Assembly: GCF_025821625.1 (NCBI RefSeq)
Contig: NZ_JACKSH010000024.1
Location: 1 to 42,205, forward strand
Reading direction: 5' to 3'
Length of the DNA stretch: 42,205 nt
From: Mycolicibacterium pyrenivorans
Lineage (GTDB): Bacteria; Actinomycetota; Actinomycetes; Mycobacteriales; Mycobacteriaceae
Positions within the stretch are counted from its first letter, which is position 1; every line of letters begins with the position of its first letter. Under the pieces are notes generated by a model. It made no database searches and was not told where the DNA came from. It worked only from the letters and a program-made list of their open reading frames with translations. Below, in pieces: positions 24,625-32,599 of the stretch. The translations under genes and the position numbers were made by a program.

Positions 24625-25440
24625 GTGCAGCATTCGCCTGCGCCGTCTGGTCATGGCGGACATCGGTACCTCTCCCGTCGCAAAGCTCTCACCTATGGCC
24701 TGTCCGCGCCGGCTGTGCTGGCGCTCGGATCGGTGCTTGCGGCACTCGCCACCCAGGAGGCAACAGCGGCGAACATCAGGTTGATCGATTTCACCCATCG
24801 GCAGGTCCCTCCGGACCAGATCAGATCTGCGGGCTTCGACGGGGCGCTCGTCTATGTGTCCGAGTTACGGCCGGGCGCAGACTTCGATTTCAAGCCCGTC
24901 ACCCGCGGCTACGCTGATGCGCTGCGCGCGGCCGGCCTCCACGTCGTCAGCTGTTACCAGTACGGCAAACCGGGGTGGCCCACGCCGTCGGACTACACCC
25001 GCGGGTACGACGGCGGCGCGGCGGACGCCCAAACAGCACTGCGACTGCACGCTGCGGCGGGGGGCCCGGCTTCGGCGCCGATCTTCTTCAGCATCGACGA
25101 GGACATCGACTTCGACACCTGGAAAAGCGTTGCGGTCCAGTGGCTTCGAGGAGTCAACTCGGTCTTGGGCGTGCATCGCACGGGTGTCTATGGTCATGCC
25201 CGAGCGTGTGCGTGGGCCATCGCGGACGGCGTGATCGGGCGTTCCACCACGCCGGGGCATTGGTGGGCATGGCAGACGAAGGCGTGGTCCGGCGGTCAGC
25301 GCGACCCCAGGGCGGTGCTCTATCAGTCAGTGGTCGTGACCGCGTCCGAGCCGGGCGTCGCGATGGGTGGCACGCACGTAGACGTCGACGAGGTCCTTGC
25401 CGCCGATTTCGGGCAGTGGGCGCTCGACAGATCCCGATGA
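24625..25440 (+). CDS. Tat-exported DUF1906 (Rv2525c-like) glycoside-hydrolase-fold protein
   Basis: A 271-residue protein. Its N-terminus has the twin-arginine signal YLSRRKALTYGL, followed by a hydrophobic stretch (SAPAVLALGSVLAALATQEATAA) and a likely signal-peptidase site after ATAA. The mature part is a DUF1906 domain, a TIM-barrel fold related to GH25-type muramidases: IRLIDFTHRQVPPDQIRSAGFDGALVY, APIFFSIDEDID and HVDVDEVLAADFG. M. tuberculosis Rv2525c is a Tat substrate of this family linked to the cell wall. Acidic residues in SIDEDID and DVDEV are candidate catalytic or metal residues. The GTG at 24625 is preferred because of the -10 box 6 bases upstream; a GTG at 24577 in the same frame would add 16 residues. 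Confidence 0.85.
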   Translation: MQHSPAPSGHGGHRYLSRRKALTYGLSAPAVLALGSVLAALATQEATAANIRLIDFTHRQVPPDQIRSAGFDGALVYVSELRPGADFDFKPVTRGYADALRAAGLHVVSCYQYGKPGWPTPSDYTRGYDGGAADAQTALRLHAAAGGPASAPIFFSIDEDIDFDTWKSVAVQWLRGVNSVLGVHRTGVYGHARACAWAIADGVIGRSTTPGHWWAWQTKAWSGGQRDPRAVLYQSVVVTASEPGVAMGGTHVDVDEVLAADFGQWALDRSR

Positions 25441-25455
25441 CGTGACCACCCCTAG

Positions 25456-25487
25456 CCGCCCGCACCGTCGCGTGGCGGTACGGGCGG
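25456..25487. terminator. Bidirectional hairpin terminator between convergent genes
   Basis: CCGCCCG pairs with CGGGCGG and, one mismatch further in, ACCG pairs with CGGT, giving an 11-pair stem with an 8-base loop. It lies in the 69-base space between the DUF1906 and DUF4189 genes, so it can end both transcripts. It lacks a long T-tract, as is usual for mycobacterial hairpin terminators. Confidence 0.6.
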
Positions 25488-25509
25488 TTCGGGTGACAGC
25501 ACCGCGGGA

Positions 25510-26223
25510 TCAGAAGTACGTGGTCGCCGTCGTGCTCGTTCCGTTGTCGCACGTGATGGTGACGGTCCAGTTCCGGAACTGCGGAATGGCCGGCACGATC
25601 TTCAGGTCGTACGTGGAGTTGGCCGGCAGCCCGAAGCCGCGGCTGAAGTTGTCCGTCGCGTAGGTGCACTGCGACGTCACGCCGCTGCGGTCGGTGATGC
25701 GCGCCAACAATCCACCCACGATCGTCTGGAACGACACCGTCGGCCCCTGCTTCGGCGCCGGCGGCTGGGTCGGCGGTGGCGGCGGGGTGGACCCACTCGC
25801 GCAACCCGACACGATGACCTTTGCGCCCTGCTGGTTCTGCAGCATGCTCCTGGCCTTGGATTCGGCGACGGACAGCGACGGGTCCGATGCGCCCTTCATT
25901 TCGCCGTAGTCGTTCGAGGCGGCGGCTGCGCACTCGTTCTTGGCGATGACCTGGGTGACGCAGTGGCTGCCGCCGTTGTTCTGGCAGTTCGTCAGCGCCC
26001 CGATGCCGGCCTGGTCTTGGGTCGCGCTGATCGCCGAGCCTCCGGCCATCGTGACCGGCGGATTCTCGTTGATGAATCCGATGGCCAGCGCGATGTAGGC
26101 GTCGGCGGCGTGCGCCGGTGCGGGTGCGCTGACCATGCCGATGACGCCGGCAAACGCAGCCAGCAGAACGGCGGCGATGGTCCGGCCTTGGAAGCCGTTC
26201 CGGCGCTGAGAGGTGCTCAACAT
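25510..26223 (-). CDS. Secreted DUF4189 protein with Pro-rich linker
   Basis: A 237-residue exported protein. The signal peptide is long (MLSTSQRRNGFQGRTIAAVL, then FAGVIGMVSAPAPAHAADA) with cleavage likely after AHA. A DUF4189 domain (about 40-140) follows, with cysteines in NCQNNGGSHC, KNEC and SGCASG. Then come a proline-rich linker (about 143-158) and a C-terminal beta-rich module of about 80 residues containing CTYATDNFSRGFGLP and TVTITCDNGTSTTATTYF. The two-module layout is unusual for DUF4189 proteins, which mostly consist of that domain alone. AGGAGA stands before the ATG at 26223; an upstream in-frame start at 26301 would hide the signal peptide. Function unknown. Confidence 0.82.
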   Translation of the reverse strand: MLSTSQRRNGFQGRTIAAVLLAAFAGVIGMVSAPAPAHAADAYIALAIGFINENPPVTMAGGSAISATQDQAGIGALTNCQNNGGSHCVTQVIAKNECAAAASNDYGEMKGASDPSLSVAESKARSMLQNQQGAKVIVSGCASGSTPPPPPTQPPAPKQGPTVSFQTIVGGLLARITDRSGVTSQCTYATDNFSRGFGLPANSTYDLKIVPAIPQFRNWTVTITCDNGTSTTATTYF

Positions 26224-26407
26224 GATTTCTCCTGTGGTTTGATCGCTGCCCCGAGGGGCTGCGCTCAGGAGTTTGCGCTGTGCACAGCCCGGACGAGGCA
26301 CGTTGTTGATGGATTGACTGTTCGGCCTTTCACGCGGATGTCGTGCATGTGCCTGCTGAGTATTCGCTCATTGGCCAGCTTGTTCACCCGTTCTGCAATA
26401 GTGCGGC

Positions 26408-27268
26408 TCAGCAAACGGCGGGGTAATCGCCGGAAAGCCAGGATCTACTGACTGAAGGGAAGGATTTCCTGTCCGCCAGGCAAGCAACGGCATGCTCGGG
26501 TGGGCGGTCACGCCCGACCCAGTTGATCAAGGGCGACGCGCAGCGAAGTGCTGGGGATCTTGACCAGCCCGCCATAAGGCTGATCTGTTCGAGCATCATG
26601 AAGATCGGGCCGGCGAGAGCAAGCGCGGCGACGAGCAAGGCCGCGATCACGCTGGCATTGCGAGGTGCGAAGAGCCCGAAACTGGCGAAGATGACCGCCA
26701 GCCAAGACACGACGACAACGAAGAACGCCCAGGGGAATCGGCTGCCGACCTGTTCGATCGTCGTCCACCTCGACTCCGCAATCGTGTTGGTGTTCTCCAG
26801 CGCTTTGGACCGGAGCCACCGCTGTTGCTCTGTCTGCGGCGACAGGGCAAAGAGATCCCGCTGAACCAGATTGATGCCGGCCCCGCTACTGAGCGCCGTG
26901 AGCGAAACCGCACCGCCTTCCTCCGGCCAGATCTGGTTTATTCTCCCTGCAAGCAGATCCTTGAGCAGTGCTCGGGTTTTCGCGGTCTCCGGCCCGTATT
27001 CGGCCAAGGTCCGATCGAGCATGATGAATTGCACTCCCGCACCACGCAATTCACTCTCCTTCTCGGCGAGCGAGCTGATGGAGGACCCGGTGAGCAGACC
27101 GAGCACAACTGCCGACAGCGTCCCGAGCATGGCCATGATGGTCCTGATGGCGTCGCGCGATTCGGTGCTCATATGCGGATCGGGAAGGACCTTCCCGAGA
27201 AACATCCCCAGCACTGCGCCGCCGAATATGACCGCGAAGACAACGACGCCGATCAGAACATCCTTCAT
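26408..27268 (-). CDS. DUF4239 membrane protein with frameshifted C-terminus
   Basis: The N-terminal 228 or so residues are a normal DUF4239 protein: membrane segments IGVVVFAVIFGGAVLGMFLG, about 45-62, WAFFVVVVSWLAVIFASFGLF and VIAALLVAALALAGPIFMML, with a helical middle. The frame then reads QISLMAGWSRSPALR and runs on to a stop at 26408. In the neighbouring frame the expected family end appears: DQPYGGLVKIPSTSLRVALDQLGRA, stopping at 26508. A one-base deletion (or two-base insertion) at about 26586-26587 accounts for this. The intact gene would be 26508-27268. GGAGAAG precedes the ATG. It is a paralogue of the 7750-8544 protein, and its function is unknown. Confidence 0.75.
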   Translation of the reverse strand: MKDVLIGVVVFAVIFGGAVLGMFLGKVLPDPHMSTESRDAIRTIMAMLGTLSAVVLGLLTGSSISSLAEKESELRGAGVQFIMLDRTLAEYGPETAKTRALLKDLLAGRINQIWPEEGGAVSLTALSSGAGINLVQRDLFALSPQTEQQRWLRSKALENTNTIAESRWTTIEQVGSRFPWAFFVVVVSWLAVIFASFGLFAPRNASVIAALLVAALALAGPIFMMLEQISLMAGWSRSPALRCASPLINWVGRDRPPEHAVACLADRKSFPSVSRSWLSGDYPAVC

Positions 27269-27278
27269 CTGCTTCTCC

Positions 27279-27307
27279 GACCGGCTGACCCCTGGTTCAG
27301 TCCGGTC
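27279..27307. promoter_or_regulatory. Inverted repeat upstream of the second DUF4239 gene
   Basis: GACCGGCTGA and TCAG(T)CCGGTC form a near-perfect inverted repeat (10-pair stem with one bulge, 8-base loop), 11 bases upstream of the DUF4239 start. It may be an operator or a 5'-UTR hairpin. The rest of 27308-27493 shows only a CTCGGGG/CCCCGAG pair (27440-27476), a possible terminator for the nitroreductase gene. Confidence 0.35.
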
Positions 27308-27493
27308 AAATGATACGCGGCAGCAGCGGAATAGAAGCTTGGTTCACCGACGTGGACCCGCGTGACGCGACCGCCGCGAGAGCGCGCGGCGATATGACTC
27401 GATGTTGTTGCTCTACAACCACTTCGGATCGCACCCGCACTCGGGGCAGCGGAGTGGGCGCATCGACATCCCCGAGGAGGGCTGGGTATGGGC

Positions 27494-27991
27494 TCAGTCA
27501 GCTGCGGAGGTGAACACGTCGATGGGCCGTGCGATCTTCAGCACCACGAGCGGGATGTGCCGGCTCGTCGACCGTTGATAGGCGATGTAGGGCGGATACA
27601 GGTGGCACATGTACTCCCAAATATCGTGCCGTTCAGTGCCTTCCGGTTCGCGCCAGGTGGCCTCGAAGGCCTGGGTGGCGATCTGCACACCAACGGTCTT
27701 GCTGGCCGAGATGTTCAGATACCACTCCGGGTGCGTGTCGGCACCACCCTTCGAAGCGACGACGACGATCTCACCGCCGACGTTGCCGTAGATGAGCGGC
27801 TTGACATAGGTCTTCTCCGACTTACGGCCCTGGTACCTGATCAGGCAGTGGGTGGTCATTTCGCGACCACCGACAGAACTCAGGTCGAGGATGTGACCCC
27901 GTGTTCCACCCGACTCGAGGTACATCGCGAGATGCTCGCTCATCCAGTCGCCGCGCTCGGCACGAATTGCAGCGGCGTCGGCGTCGCCCAT
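27494..27991 (-). CDS. Ddn-like F420-dependent nitroreductase-family protein
   Basis: A 165-residue protein of the deazaflavin-dependent nitroreductase (DUF385) family, which includes Ddn, the pretomanid-activating enzyme of M. tuberculosis. Its split-barrel core is seen in GTRGHILDLSSVGGREMTTHCLIRYQG and the family segment SKGGADTHPEWYLNISASKTVGVQI. The part ATWREPEGTERHDIWEYMCHLYPPYIAYQRSTSRHIPLVVLKI is the typical C-terminus. Members reduce quinones or other substrates with F420H2 at the membrane. The ATG at 27991 has AAGGGA at good spacing; ATGs at 27997 and 28030 are alternatives in the same frame. The gene is single; 28031-28296 upstream holds no gene that I can support. Confidence 0.85.
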   Translation of the reverse strand: MGDADAAAIRAERGDWMSEHLAMYLESGGTRGHILDLSSVGGREMTTHCLIRYQGRKSEKTYVKPLIYGNVGGEIVVVASKGGADTHPEWYLNISASKTVGVQIATQAFEATWREPEGTERHDIWEYMCHLYPPYIAYQRSTSRHIPLVVLKIARPIDVFTSAAD

Positions 27992-28283
27992 CAACATTCC
28001 CTTCGACGGTAGGTCGCCTGAGCCGACCACACGGCGGCCGGTGAGTCAATTCGCCCGTGGCCGTCGACGGAACCTCTCGGAGAGGCCGTCCCGACGGGCA
28101 CGAGAACGCCGGAGCTACCGTGAATCGAATCCCGCAACAAGATCATGCGGACCAGCGGCAATACCGGGCCTGAGGACGCGAAGACGCGAAGGCGCACGAA
28201 ACGACCTGGGCATACACGAGAGATGTCGACGACGGCTACACGGCTATCGGCCTACTGAACTGCGGCGTACGCATGCCGGTTTG

Positions 28284-28289
28284 TAGGCT
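28284..28289 (+). promoter_or_regulatory. -10-like hexamer of a leaderless kinase transcript
   Basis: TAGGCT (TANNNT) followed by 7 bases and then ATG at 28297, with no Shine-Dalgarno sequence. The intergenic stretch 28031-28289 contains nothing else recognisable. Confidence 0.4.
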
Positions 28290-28296
28290 TCCGAGC

Positions 28297-30090
28297 ATGC
28301 CGCTGAACAACGGCGAGGAATTCGCCGGATACCTGATCCAGCGGTTACTCGGCACCGGAGGGATGGGTGAGGTCTACCTCGCCCAGCATCCTCGGTTGCC
28401 TCGTCAAGACGCGCTCAAGATCTTGTCCCCCACCTCGACGGCGGACACGGAGTTTCGCGCTAGGTTCATTCGAGAAGCCGAATCGGCCGCGACGCTCAGA
28501 CACCCCCATATCGTCGGTGTTCTGGACCGAGGCGAGTACGACGGCCGGCTGTGGATCTCGATGGACTACGTGGACGGCATTGACGCCGGTCGATTGGTCA
28601 AGGAGTCGTATCCCAGCGGAATGCCGGAACAAGATGTCTCGGAAATCGTCACCGCGGTGGCTGACGCGCTCGACTTCGCCCACGAACACCGTCTGCTCCA
28701 TCGTGACGTCAAGCCCGAGAACATCCTCGTCGCCGCATCGGATGGGCGCCGCCGGAGGATCCTGTTGACCGACTTCGGTATCGCTCGTCGGATCGACGAC
28801 GTCAGCAACCTCACCGACGACAACGTCGCGGTGGGAACTGTGAGCTACATGGCCCCCGAGCAACTCCGCGGCCAGTCGCTCGACGGCCGAGCGGATCAAT
28901 ATGCGTTGGCTGCCACGGCTTTTCACTTGCTGACCGGGGCACCACCCTTTGAGGACGCCAATCGCGCTGTGGTCATCAGTCACCATCTGGGTACCCCGCC
29001 CCCGCGGATATCGAATCGGCGACCCGATCTCGCGCACCTCGACGACGTCCTTGCGAGGGCACTGGCCAAAGATCCCAACGAGCGGTACCCCAGTTGCCTC
29101 GACTTTGCCCATGCCCTCACGCAGCGCGGTCCGCGCCGCGATGCCGCGCAACCGCATCCGCAGTTCGGTTCACAGACGCGGGGTTCGGATGGCCGTCCGG
29201 CCACGCAGCGCCTCGAGCGTTTGGTCCTTCAGGGGACAGCACACGGCGTCAGGCAAAGCGCGGTCGGTGCCCGGGACCAGCTAGGAACCGTGTCGTTCCA
29301 TTTGATGCCGAATGACCGGACCGACAACCTGCGTGTTCCTGTTCTGGTCGAGATACAAACTCAGCTCGTAGCAGGTCAACTTTCCGACGGTGACGAGGTC
29401 GAGGTCAGCGGTGTCTGGGACGGCCACACCCTCGACGCCGACGAGATCGGCATCTTCCCAGGCGATGCGCCCAGGACGCGACAGTCGTCACCGTCCCGCG
29501 CGAAGGCGTCGCGGGAATCGTCGACGAGCCGCGGAAGCGGCCGGGCGGCGGCACTGGCCGCGCTGGTCGGCGTGATCGTGTTGGCGGCGGCTGTGGTTGT
29601 GTGGTTCACCGACGGATTCGGGCTGTGGACCGGCCCGGGGACAATCGTCAAGCCAGTGAGCGCAACTGTGTTTTCACCCAGCGGCGTCCCGGACAATCCG
29701 CAGAAAGCCGACTTGGCAATCGACGGCAACCCCGAGACGTCGTGGCCCACCGTCACTTACAAGGACCCCGTCCCGTTCCCGAATTTCATCGAGGGAGAGG
29801 GACTGATGTTGCATCTGTCCGAACCGACAGCGCTGAGCGCGGTCATCATCGACTTGTCCAGCACGGGAACCGAGGTGCAGATCCGCTCGTCGCCCACCGA
29901 AAACCCGGCCGAGTTGGCCAACACCACGGAGCTGACCCCGACGACGCCACTACAGCCGGGACGCAACCGCATCGAAGTCCGTGACCGGACCAAGACATCG
30001 AATGTGCTGGTGTGGATCAGCACGTTGGGCACCACCGATGGCCAGAGCCGAACAGCAATCTCCGAAGTGACGCTGCAGGCGGTTGCGTAG
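28297..30090 (+). CDS. Membrane Ser/Thr protein kinase (PASTA-less) with discoidin-like ectodomain
   Basis: A 597-residue transmembrane kinase. The kinase domain (about 9-275) has the Gly loop [12 protein letters not shown], Lys41, Glu60, the catalytic loop HRDVKPEN (Asp137), DFG (159-161) and APE (187-189), all intact. A cytoplasmic juxtamembrane part (about 305-388: [12 protein letters not shown] to [10 protein letters not shown]) looks like an OB-fold-type beta module, then a basic Ser-rich stretch leads to one membrane helix (about 417-437). Outside, about 455-597 is a discoidin-like domain ([15 protein letters not shown], then [27 protein letters not shown]). I recall a similar ectodomain at the C-terminus of mycobacterial MviN/MurJ. 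ATG at 28297 is chosen for the -10 box upstream; GTG at 28273 is an alternative. Confidence 0.88.
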   Translation: MPLNNGEEFAGYLIQRLLGTGGMGEVYLAQHPRLPRQDALKILSPTSTADTEFRARFIREAESAATLRHPHIVGVLDRGEYDGRLWISMDYVDGIDAGRLVKESYPSGMPEQDVSEIVTAVADALDFAHEHRLLHRDVKPENILVAASDGRRRRILLTDFGIARRIDDVSNLTDDNVAVGTVSYMAPEQLRGQSLDGRADQYALAATAFHLLTGAPPFEDANRAVVISHHLGTPPPRISNRRPDLAHLDDVLARALAKDPNERYPSCLDFAHALTQRGPRRDAAQPHPQFGSQTRGSDGRPATQRLERLVLQGTAHGVRQSAVGARDQLGTVSFHLMPNDRTDNLRVPVLVEIQTQLVAGQLSDGDEVEVSGVWDGHTLDADEIGIFPGDAPRTRQSSPSRAKASRESSTSRGSGRAAALAALVGVIVLAAAVVVWFTDGFGLWTGPGTIVKPVSATVFSPSGVPDNPQKADLAIDGNPETSWPTVTYKDPVPFPNFIEGEGLMLHLSEPTALSAVIIDLSSTGTEVQIRSSPTENPAELANTTELTPTTPLQPGRNRIEVRDRTKTSNVLVWISTLGTTDGQSRTAISEVTLQAVA

Positions 30091-30182
30091 GGCCGTACTG
30101 ATGATCGCTTCGCTGAGCAGCGCCGCCTCACAGACCGAGCAGTGGTTCTTCGCGAACCCCCGCTCGATCTCATGGGCCGTCG

Positions 30183-30968
30183 CTATTGCGCGAGGTATCC
30201 CCCGTCGACCGGCAGCACGGCGCCGGTGATGAAGGAGGCGTCGTCGGACGCGAGGAAGACGATGGCGCTGGCGACTTCGGCCGGTTCGCCGATACGGCCC
30301 ATCGGGTGCATGCTTTCGATCGCCGCCAGATACTCCGAGCCGCCCGGCTCCTCCGGGAGCCGCATGACCCGCTCGGTTCGAATCGTTCCCGGCGCAACGG
30401 CGTTGACTCTGATCCCCCGGTCTGCCCACTCGACCGCCAGGTGCTTGGTCAGACCGGTAGCGATGAACTTGGCGGGTCCGTAGGCCGCCTGCCGCTTCTG
30501 CCCGGCCAGTCCGGAGATCGAGGAGAGGCAGACGATGGCGCCACCACCGGTCGGCAGCATCGCCTCGATCGCGAACTTGCACGTGAGGAACATGCCACGT
30601 CCATCGATAGCCATGACCTCGTCCCACTCGCCGGCGGTCATCTCCAGCACGTCGCCGAGGGGGATGGTGCCGGCGTTGGCGACGAGCACGTCGAGCCGAC
30701 CGAAGCCCTCGGTCGCCGCCGCGATCATCTGCCGCGCGTCAGACTCGATCGAGACGTCGCCGACAACGGCCTCGACGTCCGCCCCGGCCTGCCGCAGTTC
30801 GTCGGCCAGCGCCAGCAGCGGCTCGCGCTGAATGTCGGTCACGACCAGCCTCGCGCCCTCGCGTGCGAAGACCAGGGCGGTCGCCCGACCGATGCCAAAC
30901 GCCGCCCCGGTGATGACAGCGGACTTCCCGAGGAGGCGCCCTCGTCCCTGGGTCACGCTATCCGTCAC
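30183..30968 (-). CDS. Classical SDR-family oxidoreductase
   Basis: A 261-residue SDR. It has the cofactor loop TGAAFGIG (about 16-23), NAG in VLVANAGTIPLGDV, the catalytic serine in CLSSISGLAG, and YGPAK with Tyr and Lys intact. The C-terminal VFLASDDASFITGAVLPVDGGY is the standard family ending. An Asp after the second strand (VVTDIQRE) favours NAD+ over NADP+. The start is GTG at 30968, giving the normal SDR length; the frame stays open to 31130, but that part is an unlikely Arg-rich extension. An in-frame GTG at 30956 is also possible. The gene is convergent with the kinase gene, and the substrate is unknown. Confidence 0.85.
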   Translation of the reverse strand: MTDSVTQGRGRLLGKSAVITGAAFGIGRATALVFAREGARLVVTDIQREPLLALADELRQAGADVEAVVGDVSIESDARQMIAAATEGFGRLDVLVANAGTIPLGDVLEMTAGEWDEVMAIDGRGMFLTCKFAIEAMLPTGGGAIVCLSSISGLAGQKRQAAYGPAKFIATGLTKHLAVEWADRGIRVNAVAPGTIRTERVMRLPEEPGGSEYLAAIESMHPMGRIGEPAEVASAIVFLASDDASFITGAVLPVDGGYLAQ

Positions 30969-31190
30969 GTGCTCATCATCTTGGTCAGCAACGCCCCTAC
31001 TCCCCTTTGTGCGCCGAGCTTCCAACGCGATAGATGGCCACTCGACCTCGCGGTTGATCGCTCTGGAATGTGGATTCCTCGAAAGACGTCGCGGTCGAGC
31101 CCTCGCCTCGGGGCGGGACCCGAACAGCATAAGTCCAGGCAGGTGAGTTTCCCGGTGAAACGGCCACCGTGATGGATCAGTAGACAGCGA

Positions 31191-31220
31191 AATGGGCCAG
31201 GACTTTCGTCCTGGCCCATT
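31191..31220 (-). terminator. Strong terminator hairpin after tmRNA
   Basis: AATGGGCCAGGAC and GTCCTGGCCCATT form a perfect 13-pair stem with a 4-base loop, 8 bases past the tmRNA 3' end. On the minus strand it is followed by TCGCTG, with no T-run, the mycobacterial type of intrinsic terminator. It is the most stable hairpin I noticed in the window. Confidence 0.85.
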
Positions 31221-31227
31221 CCCTATC

Positions 31228-31595
31228 GGTGGAGCTGCCGGGAATCGAACCCGGGTCCTACGGCATTCCCTCGAGGCTTCTCCGTGCGCAGTTCGCTATG
31301 TCTCTACTCGGATCTCCTGATCACGCGAACAAGTCAGGATGACGATCCCAGTCGCTGTTTGATGTCCCGATACTTCCCGCGACCGGATGTATCGGTTTGT
31401 CCCTCTAGCTGATGCCAGGGTCCGGGCCGAGGGCGCTCCCGGTCTGACAGACTCACCGTCGCTTAAGCAGCGAGGGCGAAGTCGCGCTGATTGGAATCGG
31501 CGCTTAATTGGTTGCAACGACGCTTACGGTGGTCAATTGCCTGCACCGGCACGCTTCCCTTGATTCGATGCGCGAAGTCGAAACCGTTCAGCCCC
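31228..31595 (-). ncRNA. ssrA: Transfer-messenger RNA (tmRNA)
   Basis: The 5' end reads GGGGCTGAACGGTTTCGACT, the standard tmRNA opening, and the 3' end carries the T-arm (GGTTCGATTCCCGGC) and acceptor strand CAGCTCC, which pairs with GGGGCTG. The encoded 3' end is ACC, so the last A of CCA must be added by the nucleotidyltransferase. The resume codon and tag reading frame lie at 31463-31501 on the minus strand: ADSNQRDFALAA, then TAA. The tag ends in the ALAA proteolysis signal recognised by ClpXP-type proteases. tmRNA with SmpB (gene at 35822) frees ribosomes stalled on broken mRNAs. Length 368 is normal for mycobacteria. Confidence 0.96.
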
Positions 31596-31602
31596 TCGCA
31601 CC

Positions 31603-31634
31603 CCTGCCGACCTCCGGCAGGAATATTCATTCTA
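31603..31634 (-). promoter_or_regulatory. tmRNA promoter -10 and leader hairpin
   Basis: On the minus strand TAGAAT (31629-31634) is a good -10. A leader of about 27 bases before the mature 5' end would contain the perfect hairpin CCTGCCG/CGGCAGG (31603-31621). Such a leader must be removed, presumably by RNase P, to give the mature end at 31595. No clear -35 was found. Confidence 0.45.
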
Positions 31635-31699
31635 CAGCCATGTTCAACACCGGCCGGCGAATAAATAGTCCGTCCCGCCACCAAGGCGTGCGTAGGCGC

Positions 31700-32551
31700 T
31701 CAGATCACGTAGTTGAGGTGCTCGGCGATCCGGCGCCCGACGGCCTCGTCCCCGCCGTAGCTGATCGCGTCCTCGTGGGCGGCCGGCGTCGTGCGACCGC
31801 CGGCGATCCGGGTGAACAGCACGCCGTCCAGCGTGATCGTCGACGTCGGCTGCTGCGAGCCGAAATCCTGCACGACGCGGCCCCGGCCCTCCACCGACAC
31901 GTTGATGATCCGGTGCAGCGGTCCGGTCAACTCGATGCTGACCCGGGAGCCGTCGGGCGCGCCGCCCCGCTTGCCGACGACGAAGCCCATGCTCGCAGCC
32001 ATCTCGTCGAACGCCTGTGCCGAGGCCGGGCAGACGAGTTCCTCGTTGCCTGCGGGCCGCGCGACAGCGTCACGGATGTCGAGTTCGTGCATCCAGCAGT
32101 CGAAGACCCGCACCCTCATGAACCGCCCGTACGTGTCCGGCCCCGCGGGCGTCGCGGTCACGGAGTTCCACTGCTCGTCGGGCATGCCGGACAACGCCTT
32201 GCGGCGCTCGGCGGTCACGCTGCGGAACTTCTGGTGCAGTTCGGCGGGGTCGACCTCGCGCAGCTTTCGAACCCAGTGCTCGTTCATCACGCCGATGTCG
32301 TTGCGCACATGCTCGAGTGTCGAGACGTCGATGTCGGCCTCAGGCGTGGCGACGCCCTGCAGCATCGACTCGGTGCCGGTCACGTGCGCGACGACGTCGT
32401 GCACGGTCCATCCGGGCAGCGAGGTCGGTGTCGTCCATTCCTCGGCGGAGAGGGTCTGCAAGAGGTCGTCGATGTTCTGCCAGGATGCGAAGAGGCCGTC
32501 GAGCACGTCGGACTTGGCGAGGGTGGTGACTGGGCGAGAGGGGCTGTTCAC
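31700..32551 (-). CDS. MDMPI/DinB-type protein (TIGR03083, Rv3099c-like)
   Basis: A 283-residue protein of the mycothiol-dependent maleylpyruvate-isomerase-like family. The N-terminal four-helix bundle carries SLPGWTVHDVVAHVTGTESML (His56) and DCWMHELDIRDA (His155), candidate metal ligands of the DinB/MDMPI fold. The C-terminal about 90 residues form a sterol-carrier-like module (RVSIELTGPLHRIINVSVEGRG onward). Family members use mycothiol as cofactor, but the substrate of this orthologue group is not known. Length and position next to tmRNA agree with the M. tuberculosis gene I recall as Rv3099c. The ATG at 32551 gives a full-length domain. It ends 104 bases before the tmRNA 5' end, on the same strand. 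Confidence 0.82.
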   Translation of the reverse strand: MNSPSRPVTTLAKSDVLDGLFASWQNIDDLLQTLSAEEWTTPTSLPGWTVHDVVAHVTGTESMLQGVATPEADIDVSTLEHVRNDIGVMNEHWVRKLREVDPAELHQKFRSVTAERRKALSGMPDEQWNSVTATPAGPDTYGRFMRVRVFDCWMHELDIRDAVARPAGNEELVCPASAQAFDEMAASMGFVVGKRGGAPDGSRVSIELTGPLHRIINVSVEGRGRVVQDFGSQQPTSTITLDGVLFTRIAGGRTTPAAHEDAISYGGDEAVGRRIAEHLNYVI

Positions 32552-32599
32552 CCGGCCGAACCTAGTTCCTTTCCGGGGGACGCGTGCGTGGAATTCGTG

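Noticed and set aside
28041..28286. Possible 81-residue protein between the nitroreductase and kinase genes
   Set aside because: Its product is Arg-rich without structure, it has no Shine-Dalgarno, and it ends across the kinase promoter box.
31228..31260. A tRNA gene suggested by the T-arm and acceptor sequence
   Set aside because: No anticodon arm follows at tRNA distance; the matching acceptor strand is 350 bases away, and the tag frame shows it is tmRNA.
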